Shown: piece by piece, positions 1 to 8,087 of the stretch | How positions within the stretch are numbered: position 1 is the stretch's first letter | Layout of the letters: every line of letters begins with the position of its first letter | Assembly (NCBI RefSeq): GCF_900890425.1 | Contig: NZ_CAAHFG010000001.1 | Span: 186,001 to 250,000 of the forward strand | Reading direction: 5' to 3' | From: Pontiella desulfatans | GTDB lineage: Bacteria; Verrucomicrobiota; Kiritimatiellia; Kiritimatiellales; Pontiellaceae | DNA: 64,000 nucleotides | Translations under genes and position numbers: made by a program | Notes under the pieces: model-generated | What the model was told of the DNA's origin: nothing | Databases searched by the model: none | The model's input: the letters and a program-made list of their open reading frames with translations, nothing else

Positions 1-972
1 ATCGATGGACTTGTAGCCGTCCTCGACGAAGGCCCTGATGGTCTCGTTGTTCCTGAATGCCCCCACGCCATCTTTGAGTTCGTTGATCGATTTTCCAAGC
101 AGATCCTTGGGTTTGGCTCCATACATTGCGGCAAACGTATCGTTGCAGTCGGCCAGGACAACGTTTTCCATGATGGCTTCGGCCATCTTGTCGGGGGAGG
201 ATGATAGGGCGATGGGCGTTTTCGGGGCCAGCTGGTAGAACCCCTCGATGGTCTCGGCCACAAAGTGTTCATAGCGGGCGGTGGCCGCCTGTTCCGCCAG
301 TTGGGCTTCATGGAACTGGGTCACGTCCGTTACCCAGCCGATGAAGCTTTCCACTTCCTTCTTTTCGTTGAAGATCTTGTTGGCCCGGCAGGAAACATGG
401 ACATCGCGTTCCTTGGCCTGGCGGAAGCGAAACACCTCGTTGAAGGTTCCGTTGTTTTCCACGAATGAATTCCATGCGGTTTGGAATGCCTCGCGGTCGT
501 CGGGGTGGATGGCGCTGGCAAGCCCTTCCTTCAGTGCCTTTTTCGGGTAGAGGCCCGACATTTCCTGGAGGGAGGTGTTGATGTAGGTGCATTTCCCGAA
601 AACATCCATCTGGAACATGCCGACATGGGCGTCGAAAAGAATGTTCTGGTAACGGTCGGCCGTCGATTTTAATTCGTGTTTGGAAAGCTCCAGCTGCTGA
701 TTGCTTTCCACCAGTCGCTTCCGGGTGCTTCCCAACTCGCTCGTGACATCCTTCAGCTGCAGGCTGGCGGTGTGGAAGCGCCGCTGGAACAGGAAAAACA
801 TGACGATGGAGATAATCAGCATGAAGCCAATGATGAGGTAGCTCGTCAGGCTCATTTCCACGGGCAGCATGTTTGCCAACGTGGTTTGGGCAAACGCGGC
901 CGTCGGTAGGGCAACCAGCCCGAACAACAGTGATTTTCTTTTCCACGACATCGCTTCGCTTTTCATTTTCAT
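1..972 (-). CDS. PAS-domain membrane sensor protein, C-terminus off the window
   Basis: The frame is open to the left edge, so only the first 324 residues are seen. Residues 1-29 look like a signal sequence (basic start, hydrophobic LLFGLVALP, AFA-Q cleavage site). A membrane segment spans about 43-62, followed by a coiled coil at about 70-105. A PAS/PAC domain covers about 105-222; its end IGWVTDVTQF is typical of a PAC motif. A second PAS domain starts near 235. The output domain (histidine kinase, diguanylate cyclase or other) lies outside the window. Two in-frame ATGs (972 and 966) are possible; an AGGAAA sequence lies just upstream and fits 966 slightly better. The protein probably senses a small molecule or redox state, which is inferred from the PAS fold only. 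Confidence 0.85.
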   Translation of the reverse strand, partial: MKMKSEAMSWKRKSLLFGLVALPTAAFAQTTLANMLPVEMSLTSYLIIGFMLIISIVMFFLFQRRFHTASLQLKDVTSELGSTRKRLVESNQQLELSKHELKSTADRYQNILFDAHVGMFQMDVFGKCTYINTSLQEMSGLYPKKALKEGLASAIHPDDREAFQTAWNSFVENNGTFNEVFRFRQAKERDVHVSCRANKIFNEKKEVESFIGWVTDVTQFHEAQLAEQAATARYEHFVAETIEGFYQLAPKTPIALSSSPDKMAEAIMENVVLADCNDTFAAMYGAKPKDLLGKSINELKDGVGAFRNNETIRAFVEDGYKSID

Positions 973-1077
973 ATTTCCTGCCTTACCATTTTGGACGCTA
1001 ATCAATCCCCATTCCAAAAGCACTTTACATGCCAAGGACGGCGCCGTGTGAAGCTGGCTGAGGTGGGTGGTTGAGTC

Positions 1078-1105
1078 ATTATCACACCTCACAAGGTGTG
1101 ATAAT
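1078..1105. repeat. 12-bp-stem hairpin with 4-nt loop (ATTATCA family, copy 1)
   Basis: Arm ATTATCACACCT (1078-1089), loop CACA, arm AGGTGTGATAAT (1094-1105), all 12 pairs matching. It lies 7 bases beyond the stop codon of the gene ending at 1112 and upstream of the PAS gene. A sister hairpin sits at 10516-10543. A terminator or mRNA-end stabiliser is likely from the position, although there is no T-run. Confidence 0.75.
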
Positions 1106-1111
1106 CACCGC

Positions 1112-1411
1112 CTAGCGGTTCTTTTGGAAAAGCAAGAGGAGTCCGGCCATGAAAACCGTGTAGCCGGATAGTTTGGCTGAGGGAGTTGAAGCCGTTTGCG
1201 GAGTTTTCCCATCGGGACCGGGAGGCGGTTGCGCCATGTTGGGCCGGTCCATGGGAGGCGGTTCGGGGGCCTCGAATGGAGGCCGCGTGGTGGGGGGATG
1301 CGGTTGCCGGTTTGCCGGGGCCAAGTTGGCAAAGGCCGGTGGAATTGTTGCTGCGCCGATGGCGAGCATCAATTGCATTGCATTCTTGCGGTTGTACCTT
1401 GTCGGGGCCAT
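1112..1411 (-). CDS. Small exported Pro-rich protein with C-terminal membrane tail
   Basis: A 99-residue protein with no family that I recognise. It has a basic start, a hydrophobic stretch (MQLMLAIGAATIPPAFA) that fits a signal peptide, and a proline-rich middle at about 33-75. It ends in a short hydrophobic tail, KLSGYTVFMAGLLLLFQKNR, with basic residues last. This layout resembles sorting tags of the PEP-CTERM/LPXTG type: a short motif, one hydrophobic helix and a basic end. The upstream neighbour ends in a matching tail. It lies 79 bases downstream of that gene on the same strand and is probably co-transcribed with it. The start at 1411 has a weak ribosome site, so an internal ATG is possible. 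Confidence 0.6.
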   Translation of the reverse strand: MAPTRYNRKNAMQLMLAIGAATIPPAFANLAPANRQPHPPTTRPPFEAPEPPPMDRPNMAQPPPGPDGKTPQTASTPSAKLSGYTVFMAGLLLLFQKNR

Positions 1412-1454
1412 GTTGTTCTTGGCATGGATGCGGCGTGCCGCGCGGTTCCACTTG

Positions 1455-1483
1455 GGGAACCGGGAGACGGGCTCCCGATTCCC
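1455..1483 (-). repeat. Intergenic hairpin between the two exported-protein genes
   Basis: GGGAACCGGGAG (1455-1466) pairs with CTCCCGATTCCC (1472-1483) with one mismatch around a 5-nt loop. It begins 8 bases beyond the stop codon at 1491. There is no T-run, so attenuation or mRNA protection is as likely as termination. Confidence 0.5.
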
Positions 1484-1490
1484 GGTGTGC

Positions 1491-2639
1491 CTAGCCTTCT
1501 TTGTCCAGATCCTTGGGGGAGCGGCGCAGCACAAGCAGTACGGTGCCGAAAAACACGATGTAGCCCGCCACCCTGGGGCCCTGCGGGGCTGCGTCCGCCA
1601 TGGCGGGTGCTGCCGGTTGGGCCGGGGCTGTTGCAACCGGGGCCTGCGACGGTTGGGTGGTCTGCATCGTCTTTAACAGCGACTCGAGTTTGGGCTTGGC
1701 GGACGACGAGGCTACCGAACCCGTGGAGTTGACCTCGATACGGTCGATGGCCGCAAGCAGGGCTTTCTGGGTTTTGATCGAGTTGTCGTTGCGCTCGTCT
1801 TCGGCGCGGATGATCATCATGTTGTCTTGGATGACCGGGGGGAGGAGCCGGCAACCGGGGGCGGCCACCAGTCGTTTCTCCACAATCATCTTTTTGATGG
1901 CATCCTTTTTCTTTGCCGGATGCAGGTTGTGTTCTATCCGCACGGTGCCCGTATCCCCGACGATCAGTTTGCGACTGGTGTCGGCCAGGAAAACGTCGAA
2001 CGGGTTTTCCTGCGTTTCGATGCGGACGGTGCCGCCCAGCACATGGATTTCGGCGGATCCGCCGGCATTGGCCCGGGTCTCGAGTTCCAATCCGGTGATG
2101 CGGTAGGTGGAATTCCCCTTAACATAGACCTGGCCCGTTCCGTTTCCGTCGTTGCCGATGGATAAGACGCCGGTAACCGTGGAACGATCCTTCAAGGTGA
2201 CCGAACCTTTGCTGGCCGAGGTGCCGAATCCCTTGGCGGACAAGGCAAGGCGTCCGTTGAGCGACAAGTTGTCGTTGAGCGTTAGGTTTGCGAATCCGGT
2301 GGCCGATGCGGGCACGTTGATGGTGCGCTGGTGGGGCACGGGATTTTGCAGGTTGATGTTTCCATTTCCACGCAACGAAAGTTCTTCTCCGTACAGGTGC
2401 ATGCCGTTGTTGAGATAAACGCTGCTGTTGACGGTGACCACGCTGGTGGCTTCGCGGAAGTGGACGGCCTCGTCGCCGGTCGGCGTGTGCATCAGCTTCC
2501 ACTTATAACGGTCCATCCAGTCCGCACCTTCAACGCTGCCGCGCCATTGGTTGACCGAACCTTGCGCATTCGCAAACATGGCCGCACCAACGACCAGGCC
2601 GATCACGACTCCCTTAATCCTATGATCTTGTCTTTTCAT
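1491..2639 (-). CDS. Exported beta-rich protein with GYxVF C-terminal tail
   Basis: A 382-residue secreted protein of unknown function. The signal peptide covers about 1-28 (MKRQDHRIKG, hydrophobic core, AMFANAQ). Residues 30-240 are rich in Gly, Asn, Ser and Thr with repeating short strands (for example LTLNDNLSLNGRLALSA), as in beta-helical, autotransporter-like passenger proteins. A low-complexity Ala/Pro/Gln linker follows. The C-terminal tail is VAGYIVFFGTVLLVLRR plus a charged end, and it matches the tail of the next gene. I chose 2639 over the in-frame ATG at 2645 because AAAGG is better spaced from it. An in-frame extension to 2843 exists but would overlap the divergent gene at 2826 and would hide the signal peptide. 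Confidence 0.65.
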   Translation of the reverse strand: MKRQDHRIKGVVIGLVVGAAMFANAQGSVNQWRGSVEGADWMDRYKWKLMHTPTGDEAVHFREATSVVTVNSSVYLNNGMHLYGEELSLRGNGNINLQNPVPHQRTINVPASATGFANLTLNDNLSLNGRLALSAKGFGTSASKGSVTLKDRSTVTGVLSIGNDGNGTGQVYVKGNSTYRITGLELETRANAGGSAEIHVLGGTVRIETQENPFDVFLADTSRKLIVGDTGTVRIEHNLHPAKKKDAIKKMIVEKRLVAAPGCRLLPPVIQDNMMIIRAEDERNDNSIKTQKALLAAIDRIEVNSTGSVASSSAKPKLESLLKTMQTTQPSQAPVATAPAQPAAPAMADAAPQGPRVAGYIVFFGTVLLVLRRSPKDLDKEG

Positions 2640-2825
2640 TTTCATACCTTTGTTTTGCACTCCCATTGTGACGGGCCTTTTGAAGCAGGATGCATGCCGG
2701 ATTTGGGAAGAATCGAAAATGCGTGGGGCGGGTAAGGAAAATTGCATTCGTTTTGATTTGTGGCATGCATGATGCTTGATACCGACTGCAGATTTTGAAA
2801 ACCGAAACATGAAGGTTAGGGAACA

Positions 2826-3575
2826 ATGAGCATCAAACAGCAAACATTAATATCGAAGGACAACGGCAAGTTGCAGCTTCCTTATGCCGATTACATGGCC
2901 ATCATGGAGAAAGCCCGTGAAGGCAAGCGTATCCGGCAGGCCAAGGAAGTTGCGCTGGCGAGCCTCATGAACTTCCTGGGAGGGGAGTCTCGGGGCGAGG
3001 TTCCGGCCGGAGCGAAGAAAGAGGAACGACCGGTTGCGGAAAAAGCCGCCGCGGTCGAGCCCAAGCCAGCTCCCGAGCCGGTTAAACCCCAGCCTGCTCC
3101 AAAAGCGGAGAAGGTCTCGATTGAATTCGAGGCCGAGAAGCAACCGGCAAAAGCGCCAAAGGCGCGTAAAATGGCCGAAGGCATCGATGTCCCGCCGATC
3201 AAGAAGGATATTTCCGACCATTTCAACAAGCACGACGAGTCCGGCCGTCTGTTCAGCGTTTTCAAGCAATACTACACCTGCCTCAACGACACGTGCGGCG
3301 GAACGGTCCGCGTGACCATGAAGGATGGCTTCTGCAGCCTGTGGAACTATGACGAATGGGAAGAGTTCGCCTTCGTCGATATGTTCGAGGGGCATCTGCG
3401 CATCGCGCTCGATCCGCGCTATACCGACGAGTTGAAAGCGCTCAGCCTGTGCGAAGTGCCGCGCCTGCTTTCGAGTCGACACAACCTGGTGTGTGTCCAG
3501 GTCGATGATTTGAACAACACCATGCTCGCTGTTTTGGTCAAGGCTTTCGAGGAAGTCGGCCTGACCGCTAGTTAG
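2826..3575 (+). CDS. Hypothetical protein with N-terminal DYxxI motif and Pro/Ala linker
   Basis: 249 residues, not recognised. An N-terminal module of about 45 residues contains LPYADYMAIMEKAREG. A low-complexity Lys/Pro/Ala/Glu linker covers about 60-120. A C-terminal globular region of about 120-249 contains Cys-rich YYTCLNDTCGG and looks cytoplasmic. There is no signal peptide or membrane segment. The N-terminal module resembles the whole of the small protein at 4752-4916, so the two are probably related parts of one system. AGGTTAGGGA precedes the ATG. It is divergent from the exported-protein genes and followed after 18 bases by the membrane protein, which suggests a three-gene operon. 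Confidence 0.7.
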   Translation: MSIKQQTLISKDNGKLQLPYADYMAIMEKAREGKRIRQAKEVALASLMNFLGGESRGEVPAGAKKEERPVAEKAAAVEPKPAPEPVKPQPAPKAEKVSIEFEAEKQPAKAPKARKMAEGIDVPPIKKDISDHFNKHDESGRLFSVFKQYYTCLNDTCGGTVRVTMKDGFCSLWNYDEWEEFAFVDMFEGHLRIALDPRYTDELKALSLCEVPRLLSSRHNLVCVQVDDLNNTMLAVLVKAFEEVGLTAS

Positions 3576-3593
3576 GGAATGGAAGGGAGAAAC

Positions 3594-4715
3594 ATGAAAG
3601 CAAATAAAACAATGAACATAGTCATGTCCGCGGCCGCCGCCGCGGTGCTTCTGGCCGTCAACGTGGGAGTTTGGCTGGCTGCGAGCAAGGGTGCGATTGC
3701 GCCGATCGACAACATGATGTTGTGGGGCGGATTTGTCGTGCTCAACGTCGTGTCCATTCTATGGGCGATCAGCCTGCTGGGCCTCCAGCCGCTGGTGGTT
3801 TCGCTATCCTATGTGGTTGGCGGCTTCCTGGCGTTCAAGGGGGTCCGCGGAATGGAAGGAATCAACGTGGCCGAAATTGCCACCGCCGGCGCCACCTATG
3901 GTGCATTCGGCGCGCTGGCCATTGGCAATGCAACCGTGAAAGTTCGCTTGGCCTTTTTCAACAAGGGGCAGGTGCCTTTCATCTTCATCATTGTCGGGTT
4001 GCTGGTGGTCGATGCCGGGCTCAATAGCCAGGTGTCCACGGCCGGTGGAAGCGTCCTGCTCAACGCGGTGGTCTTCCCCTTCGTGTTGGCCGGTGTAATC
4101 ATCGGCCTCATTTGGTCCGTGCTCAATCGTTTTGGAATCGGCCATAAGCCCAGCGAAGTGATTGCCATGGCCGATGCCGCCGCAGAAACCCTCGAGGCCG
4201 TCCCGGCGGAAGCCGTCGCCTCCGAAAAACTGGTGATCCAGATGCCCGCGCATGCCGTTGTGGAAGAGGATGAACCCGTACCGGCCATTGCCGCCAAGAA
4301 GGTGAAAGCGCCTAAACCGGTCGAGCAACCCAAGCCGGAGCCTGTCGTGATGCAAGCCGCGCCGGTGGTGGAAGAGAAGGTCGAAGAGGAACACTTCTTC
4401 CCGCTCGAAATCGACAAGGACGACGATTATGAAGACGAAAAGCCCGAAACCGACTTTTCCATGCCGACGTTCGATGCGGGCCTCTATGCATCCGGCTCCA
4501 TGGACGACGAGGGTGGCGTGATGGTCGAAGAGCCGGCGGTGTCGGTGGCACTCGACCTCGATAGCGAACCCGCAGCTGAACTTTCGCAAGAGGCGCCTGT
4601 TAAGCAGGCCGTCCAGCCCGATCCCGAGCCCGCCCAGATACCCAAGCCGGAAAAAGCCAAAAACGATGATTGGCTCGGAGGCCACCTCGATCTGCTGAAC
4701 AAGCTGAAAAAATAA
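3594..4715 (+). CDS. Polytopic membrane protein with long acidic tail
   Basis: 373 residues, family not recognised. About six hydrophobic helices occupy residues 8-190: one near 8-30, a pair at about 40-80, and others around 95-110, 122-142 and 158-182. The rest is a hydrophilic, proline-rich, strongly acidic tail (runs such as DKDDDYEDEK) that is predicted to be disordered and cytoplasmic. The start at 3594 follows an AAGGGAG ribosome site; an in-frame ATG at 3579 lies before it. It sits between the two DYxxI proteins with short gaps. The architecture suggests a membrane anchor that recruits partners through its tail, but no function can be assigned. Confidence 0.7.
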   Translation: MKANKTMNIVMSAAAAAVLLAVNVGVWLAASKGAIAPIDNMMLWGGFVVLNVVSILWAISLLGLQPLVVSLSYVVGGFLAFKGVRGMEGINVAEIATAGATYGAFGALAIGNATVKVRLAFFNKGQVPFIFIIVGLLVVDAGLNSQVSTAGGSVLLNAVVFPFVLAGVIIGLIWSVLNRFGIGHKPSEVIAMADAAAETLEAVPAEAVASEKLVIQMPAHAVVEEDEPVPAIAAKKVKAPKPVEQPKPEPVVMQAAPVVEEKVEEEHFFPLEIDKDDDYEDEKPETDFSMPTFDAGLYASGSMDDEGGVMVEEPAVSVALDLDSEPAAELSQEAPVKQAVQPDPEPAQIPKPEKAKNDDWLGGHLDLLNKLKK

Positions 4716-4751
4716 AAAATAATAAAAGGTTAAAAAACCAAGGAGCAAGTC

Positions 4752-4916
4752 ATGGATAACGATAATGTACAGATCTTCTACGATGGCAACGGAAACGCCG
4801 TCGCCGTCCAGATGCCCATCTCGGATTATGAAAAGATCATCAAAAGCGCCAAGGAAGCCGTAGAGGCCAAGGACGCGATTGCCAAGGCCGTGGACGCCCT
4901 TCAAGGCGTACTCTAG
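4752..4916 (+). CDS. 54-residue DYxxI protein
   Basis: A short gene with a good AAGGAG ribosome site 7 bases before its ATG. The protein has a beta-like start (VQIFYDGNGNAVAVQMPI), then SDYEKIIKSAKEAVEAK and a predicted helix to the end. The VQMPISDYEKI stretch resembles the N-terminal DNA-binding/dimerising part of small antitoxin-like proteins, but there is no toxin partner next to it. The same pattern (LPYADYMAIMEKA) forms the N-terminus of the protein at 2826-3575. It is probably the third gene of that operon. Function unknown. Confidence 0.65.
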   Translation: MDNDNVQIFYDGNGNAVAVQMPISDYEKIIKSAKEAVEAKDAIAKAVDALQGVL

Positions 4917-5137
4917 GCATGGAATTTCATCCTCCCCTGGGTTTTCCGGTGCATGGCCACGTGCCACGCATTGGGAACCCCCTTTTTTTGTCCTGCGGGC
5001 ATTGATAGAAAACGTTTCCATTTTGTCCATAGAGCAAGAGTGGGAGCGTTCTCTGGATGGGCAAGGGCAGCAAGGACTGCGCTCCGTTTCCAGCAGTTGG
5101 AAATCGCCCAGACTTCCGTACGTTGGAAAGGATGGAA

Positions 5138-6739
5138 ATGAAACTTCTTTATCGATGGTTGTTTGTGGTTGCGGTTGCCTGGGTGGTTGCCGATAGGGCG
5201 GAGTCCGCCCAAAGCAAGGCCAGCGCCCGGATCGACCGGCTGGTTTTCAATAAGCTCGATGAACTGGGCATTCCGCCCTCCGATCCGTGCTCCGACGAAG
5301 TCTTCCTCCGGCGCGTCTACCTCGATATGACCGGCACCCTGCCGACCCGTAAGGAGGCTCGCCTCTTCCTGGCCAGCAACGGCACCAACAAGCGGGACGA
5401 ACTCATCGAGGATCTTTTCGAACGTCCCGAGTTCGCCGACTACTGGGCCCTGAAATGGTGCGACCTGCTGCGGGTCAAGGCCGAGTTCCCCAGCAAGCTC
5501 TGGCCCAACGCCGTCCAAGCCTACCACCGCTGGGTGCGCACCGCGCTCTTCAACAACATGCCCTACGACGAATTCGCCCGGGCCATGCTCACCTCGAGCG
5601 GTAGCAATTTCCGCGTCGCGCCGGTCAACTTCTACCGAGCCATGCCCAAGCGCGAGCCGGAGTCGATCGCCCAGATCGTGGCGCTCACCTTCATGGGCAT
5701 GCGCACCGACAGCTGGAAACCCGAAGACCGCAAAGGCATGGCCGCCTTCTTCGGCAGTGTCGGCTACAAGGGCACCGCCGAGTGGAAGGAAGAGATTGTC
5801 TTCTTCGACCCCACCAAAAGCTACGTCGATCCCGAAACCAAAAAACCCGTCGAGGCGCGCCTGCCCGACGGCACCGTGATCGAACTCTCGTCGACCCGCG
5901 ACCCGCGCCTCGATTTTTCCGACTGGCTGGTCGATAGCAATGTGTTTGCACACAACGTCGTCAACCGGATCTGGTACTGGTTGCTGGGGCGCGGCATCGT
6001 CCACGAGGCCGATGATATCCGCGACGACAACCCGCCGCAGAACGCGGCCCTGCTCGACTTCCTTTCCAAGGAGCTCGTCGCCAGCAACTACGACCTGCGG
6101 CACATCTACCGTATCATCCTCAACTCGAAGGTCTACCAGCTCGCCTCCATCCACAACGAGGGGAACCTTTCGGACGAAGCCAACTTTTCCCGCTACTATG
6201 TCCGCCGCCTCGGCGCCGAGGTGTTGATCGACGCCATCTGCCAGATCACCAAGACCACCGAATCCTACTCCTCGCAAATCCCCGAACCCTTCACCTTCAT
6301 TCCGGAAAAGGAGCGTTCCATCAAGTTGTCGGACGGCAGCATCACCAGCCCGTTCCTCGACCTCTTCGGCCGCCCGCCCCGCGACACCGGCTACGAATCC
6401 GAGCGCAACAACACCCCGTCGAGCTCGCAAAAGCTGCATATGCTGAATTCATCGCACATCCAACTGAAAATCCTCAACAACAAGGAACTCGTCGGCATGT
6501 ACTTCGAGAAACAGGACGGCACCGACAAAAAGGGCAACGCGAAGAAGCCCAGGACGGCTTGGCATCCCCCCGAAAAAACCATCGAAAACATGTACTTATC
6601 GATCCTTTCGCGCTATCCTACTGCGCAGGAGAAAAGAACCGCCTTGGCCTATTTCCATGAAAGCGATAGCCGAACGGAAGCAGGCGTGGATGTTGCGTGG
6701 GCGCTTTTGAATACGAAGGAATTCATTTACAAACATTGA
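5138..6739 (+). CDS. DUF1549/DUF1553 exported protein (PSD1-like, no cytochrome domain)
   Basis: 533 residues with a signal peptide at about 1-24 (MKLLYRWLFVVAVAWVV, then AESA-Q). The DUF1549 domain follows (RIDRLVFNKLDELGIPPS, FLRRVYLDMTGTLPT, then the WALKWCDLLRV block). The DUF1553 domain forms the second half (DPRLDFSDWLV, NVVNRIWYWLLGRGIV, then RRLGAEVLIDAICQIT). These paired domains are typical of planctomycete and verrucomicrobial operons and usually travel with DUF1501. No CxxCH haem motif is present, unlike many relatives with an N-terminal cytochrome. I chose 5138 because AAGGA sits 5 bases upstream; an ATG at 5132 and a longer in-frame extension exist. The biochemical role of the family is not established. 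First gene of a three-gene operon. Confidence 0.85.
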   Translation: MKLLYRWLFVVAVAWVVADRAESAQSKASARIDRLVFNKLDELGIPPSDPCSDEVFLRRVYLDMTGTLPTRKEARLFLASNGTNKRDELIEDLFERPEFADYWALKWCDLLRVKAEFPSKLWPNAVQAYHRWVRTALFNNMPYDEFARAMLTSSGSNFRVAPVNFYRAMPKREPESIAQIVALTFMGMRTDSWKPEDRKGMAAFFGSVGYKGTAEWKEEIVFFDPTKSYVDPETKKPVEARLPDGTVIELSSTRDPRLDFSDWLVDSNVFAHNVVNRIWYWLLGRGIVHEADDIRDDNPPQNAALLDFLSKELVASNYDLRHIYRIILNSKVYQLASIHNEGNLSDEANFSRYYVRRLGAEVLIDAICQITKTTESYSSQIPEPFTFIPEKERSIKLSDGSITSPFLDLFGRPPRDTGYESERNNTPSSSQKLHMLNSSHIQLKILNNKELVGMYFEKQDGTDKKGNAKKPRTAWHPPEKTIENMYLSILSRYPTAQEKRTALAYFHESDSRTEAGVDVAWALLNTKEFIYKH

Positions 6740-6755
6740 TCCAGGAGGTCGAGCA

Positions 6756-8087
6756 ATGAATGAGAAGAACCATCTGAACACGGACATTTCCAGACGCGAC
6801 ATGTTGCGCTATTCCGCCGCGGCTGGCGCCGGCGGCCTGATGCTCGGTTCGCCGTTGCAGGCGAATGCCGTTGCGGCCGGAAAGGCCAAATCCGTCATCC
6901 AGATCTGGATGTGGGGCGGACCTTCCCATCTCGACACGTTCGATCCCAAGCCCGATGCGGGCCCGGACTATTGCGGCCCCTACAACAGCCCGATCGAAAC
7001 CAACGTCAGCGGCATCCGCATTTGCGAGCGCCTCCCCTTGCTGGCCAAGCAGGCCGATAAATATTCGATCATCCGCAGCATGACCCACGGCATCAACGGG
7101 CACGAAACCGCATCGTACGTCACCCAGACCGGGCGCCCGGTTGGCGGGGAAGTCTATCCGTGCGCGGGGGCTGTTGTTTCGCGCTTCAAGGGAGAGGATG
7201 CCGGCTACAAGGGATTGCTTCCGCCCTACATCGTGCTCACCCGGCCGCAGGGGCGTTTCTCCGAATCCGGATTCATGGGCCTGCGCTACAAGCCGTTCGC
7301 CACCGGCGGCAAACCCAGCGCCCCGGTCTTCACCGTCGAAGGCGTCATCCAGAAGGGCATCACCCAGGCACGGCAGCAAGACCGCCGCCAGCTGTTGCAC
7401 GATCTCGAAACCTATGGCAAGAAAATGCAGGGCAACCCGGCATTCCAGCAGATGGATATGTGCGAGGAACAGGCCTATGAGCTCATTCTCGGCGATGCCG
7501 GCAAGGTGTTCGATATCAAGACCGAGGACGAAAAACTGCGTGCCCGCTATGGCGCCACCGATTTCGGCGCCTCCTGCCTGATTGCCCGCAAGCTGGTCGA
7601 GGCCGGCGTGCCCTACGTCACCATCAACTACAATGGATGGGATACGCACAAAAAACATTTCGAAATCATGAACAACAAGCTTACCGAACTCGACCGCGGG
7701 TTCTCCACCCTGCTGGACGACCTTTCCCAGCGCGGCCTGCTCGACTCCACCATTGTCTGGTGGGGCGGTGAATTCGGCCGTGGGCCGAAGATCCAGCACG
7801 AAGCCCCATGGAGCGGAGGGCGCAGCCACTATGGCAAATGCTTCAGCCACGTGGTGGCCGGCGGCGGATTCCAAGGCGGCCAGGTGATCGGTTCCTCAAC
7901 CGAAAACGGAACCGAAGTGAAGGATCGCCCCGTGTATCCGTGGGACTTGATCGGTAGCATGTACGAGCAGCTCGGTATCGCCAGCGATGCCCGCCTTCCG
8001 CATCCGCAGGGCATCGATGTCCGCGTTTGCCCAACCGAAGCCGATGGCGTAACCATCGGGGGGCGCTTGCGGGAAATCATGTCATGA
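6756..8087 (+). CDS. DUF1501 protein, Tat-exported, alkaline-phosphatase-like fold
   Basis: 443 residues. The N-terminus carries a twin-arginine signal (ISRRDMLRYSAAAGAGGLML, ending near QANA), so it is exported folded. The body matches DUF1501, a sulfatase/alkaline-phosphatase-superfamily group: WMWGGPSHLDTFDPKP near residue 50, INGHETA near 112, ITINYNGWDTHKKHF near 287, and VWWGGEFGRGPK near 331. The Asp and His residues in those blocks are plausible metal ligands by family analogy. A strong AGGAGG site precedes the ATG. It is 16 bases downstream of the DUF1549 gene and overlaps the next gene by 4 bases (ATGA), so the three are translated together. The substrate is unknown. Confidence 0.88.
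   Translation: MNEKNHLNTDISRRDMLRYSAAAGAGGLMLGSPLQANAVAAGKAKSVIQIWMWGGPSHLDTFDPKPDAGPDYCGPYNSPIETNVSGIRICERLPLLAKQADKYSIIRSMTHGINGHETASYVTQTGRPVGGEVYPCAGAVVSRFKGEDAGYKGLLPPYIVLTRPQGRFSESGFMGLRYKPFATGGKPSAPVFTVEGVIQKGITQARQQDRRQLLHDLETYGKKMQGNPAFQQMDMCEEQAYELILGDAGKVFDIKTEDEKLRARYGATDFGASCLIARKLVEAGVPYVTINYNGWDTHKKHFEIMNNKLTELDRGFSTLLDDLSQRGLLDSTIVWWGGEFGRGPKIQHEAPWSGGRSHYGKCFSHVVAGGGFQGGQVIGSSTENGTEVKDRPVYPWDLIGSMYEQLGIASDARLPHPQGIDVRVCPTEADGVTIGGRLREIMS

Noticed and set aside
308-946. 212-codon minus-strand frame over the PAS gene
   Set aside because: It is a shifted frame of the real PAS gene, which continues off the left edge and so has no stop in the window.
3804-5030. 408-codon minus-strand frame over the membrane protein gene
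   Set aside because: Antisense artefact; the plus-strand gene has membrane helices and a ribosome site.
4917-5137. Possible small gene before the DUF1549 gene
   Set aside because: Only short frames are present and none has a ribosome site or a recognisable sequence; an upstream extension of the DUF1549 frame reads through it but would bury the signal peptide.
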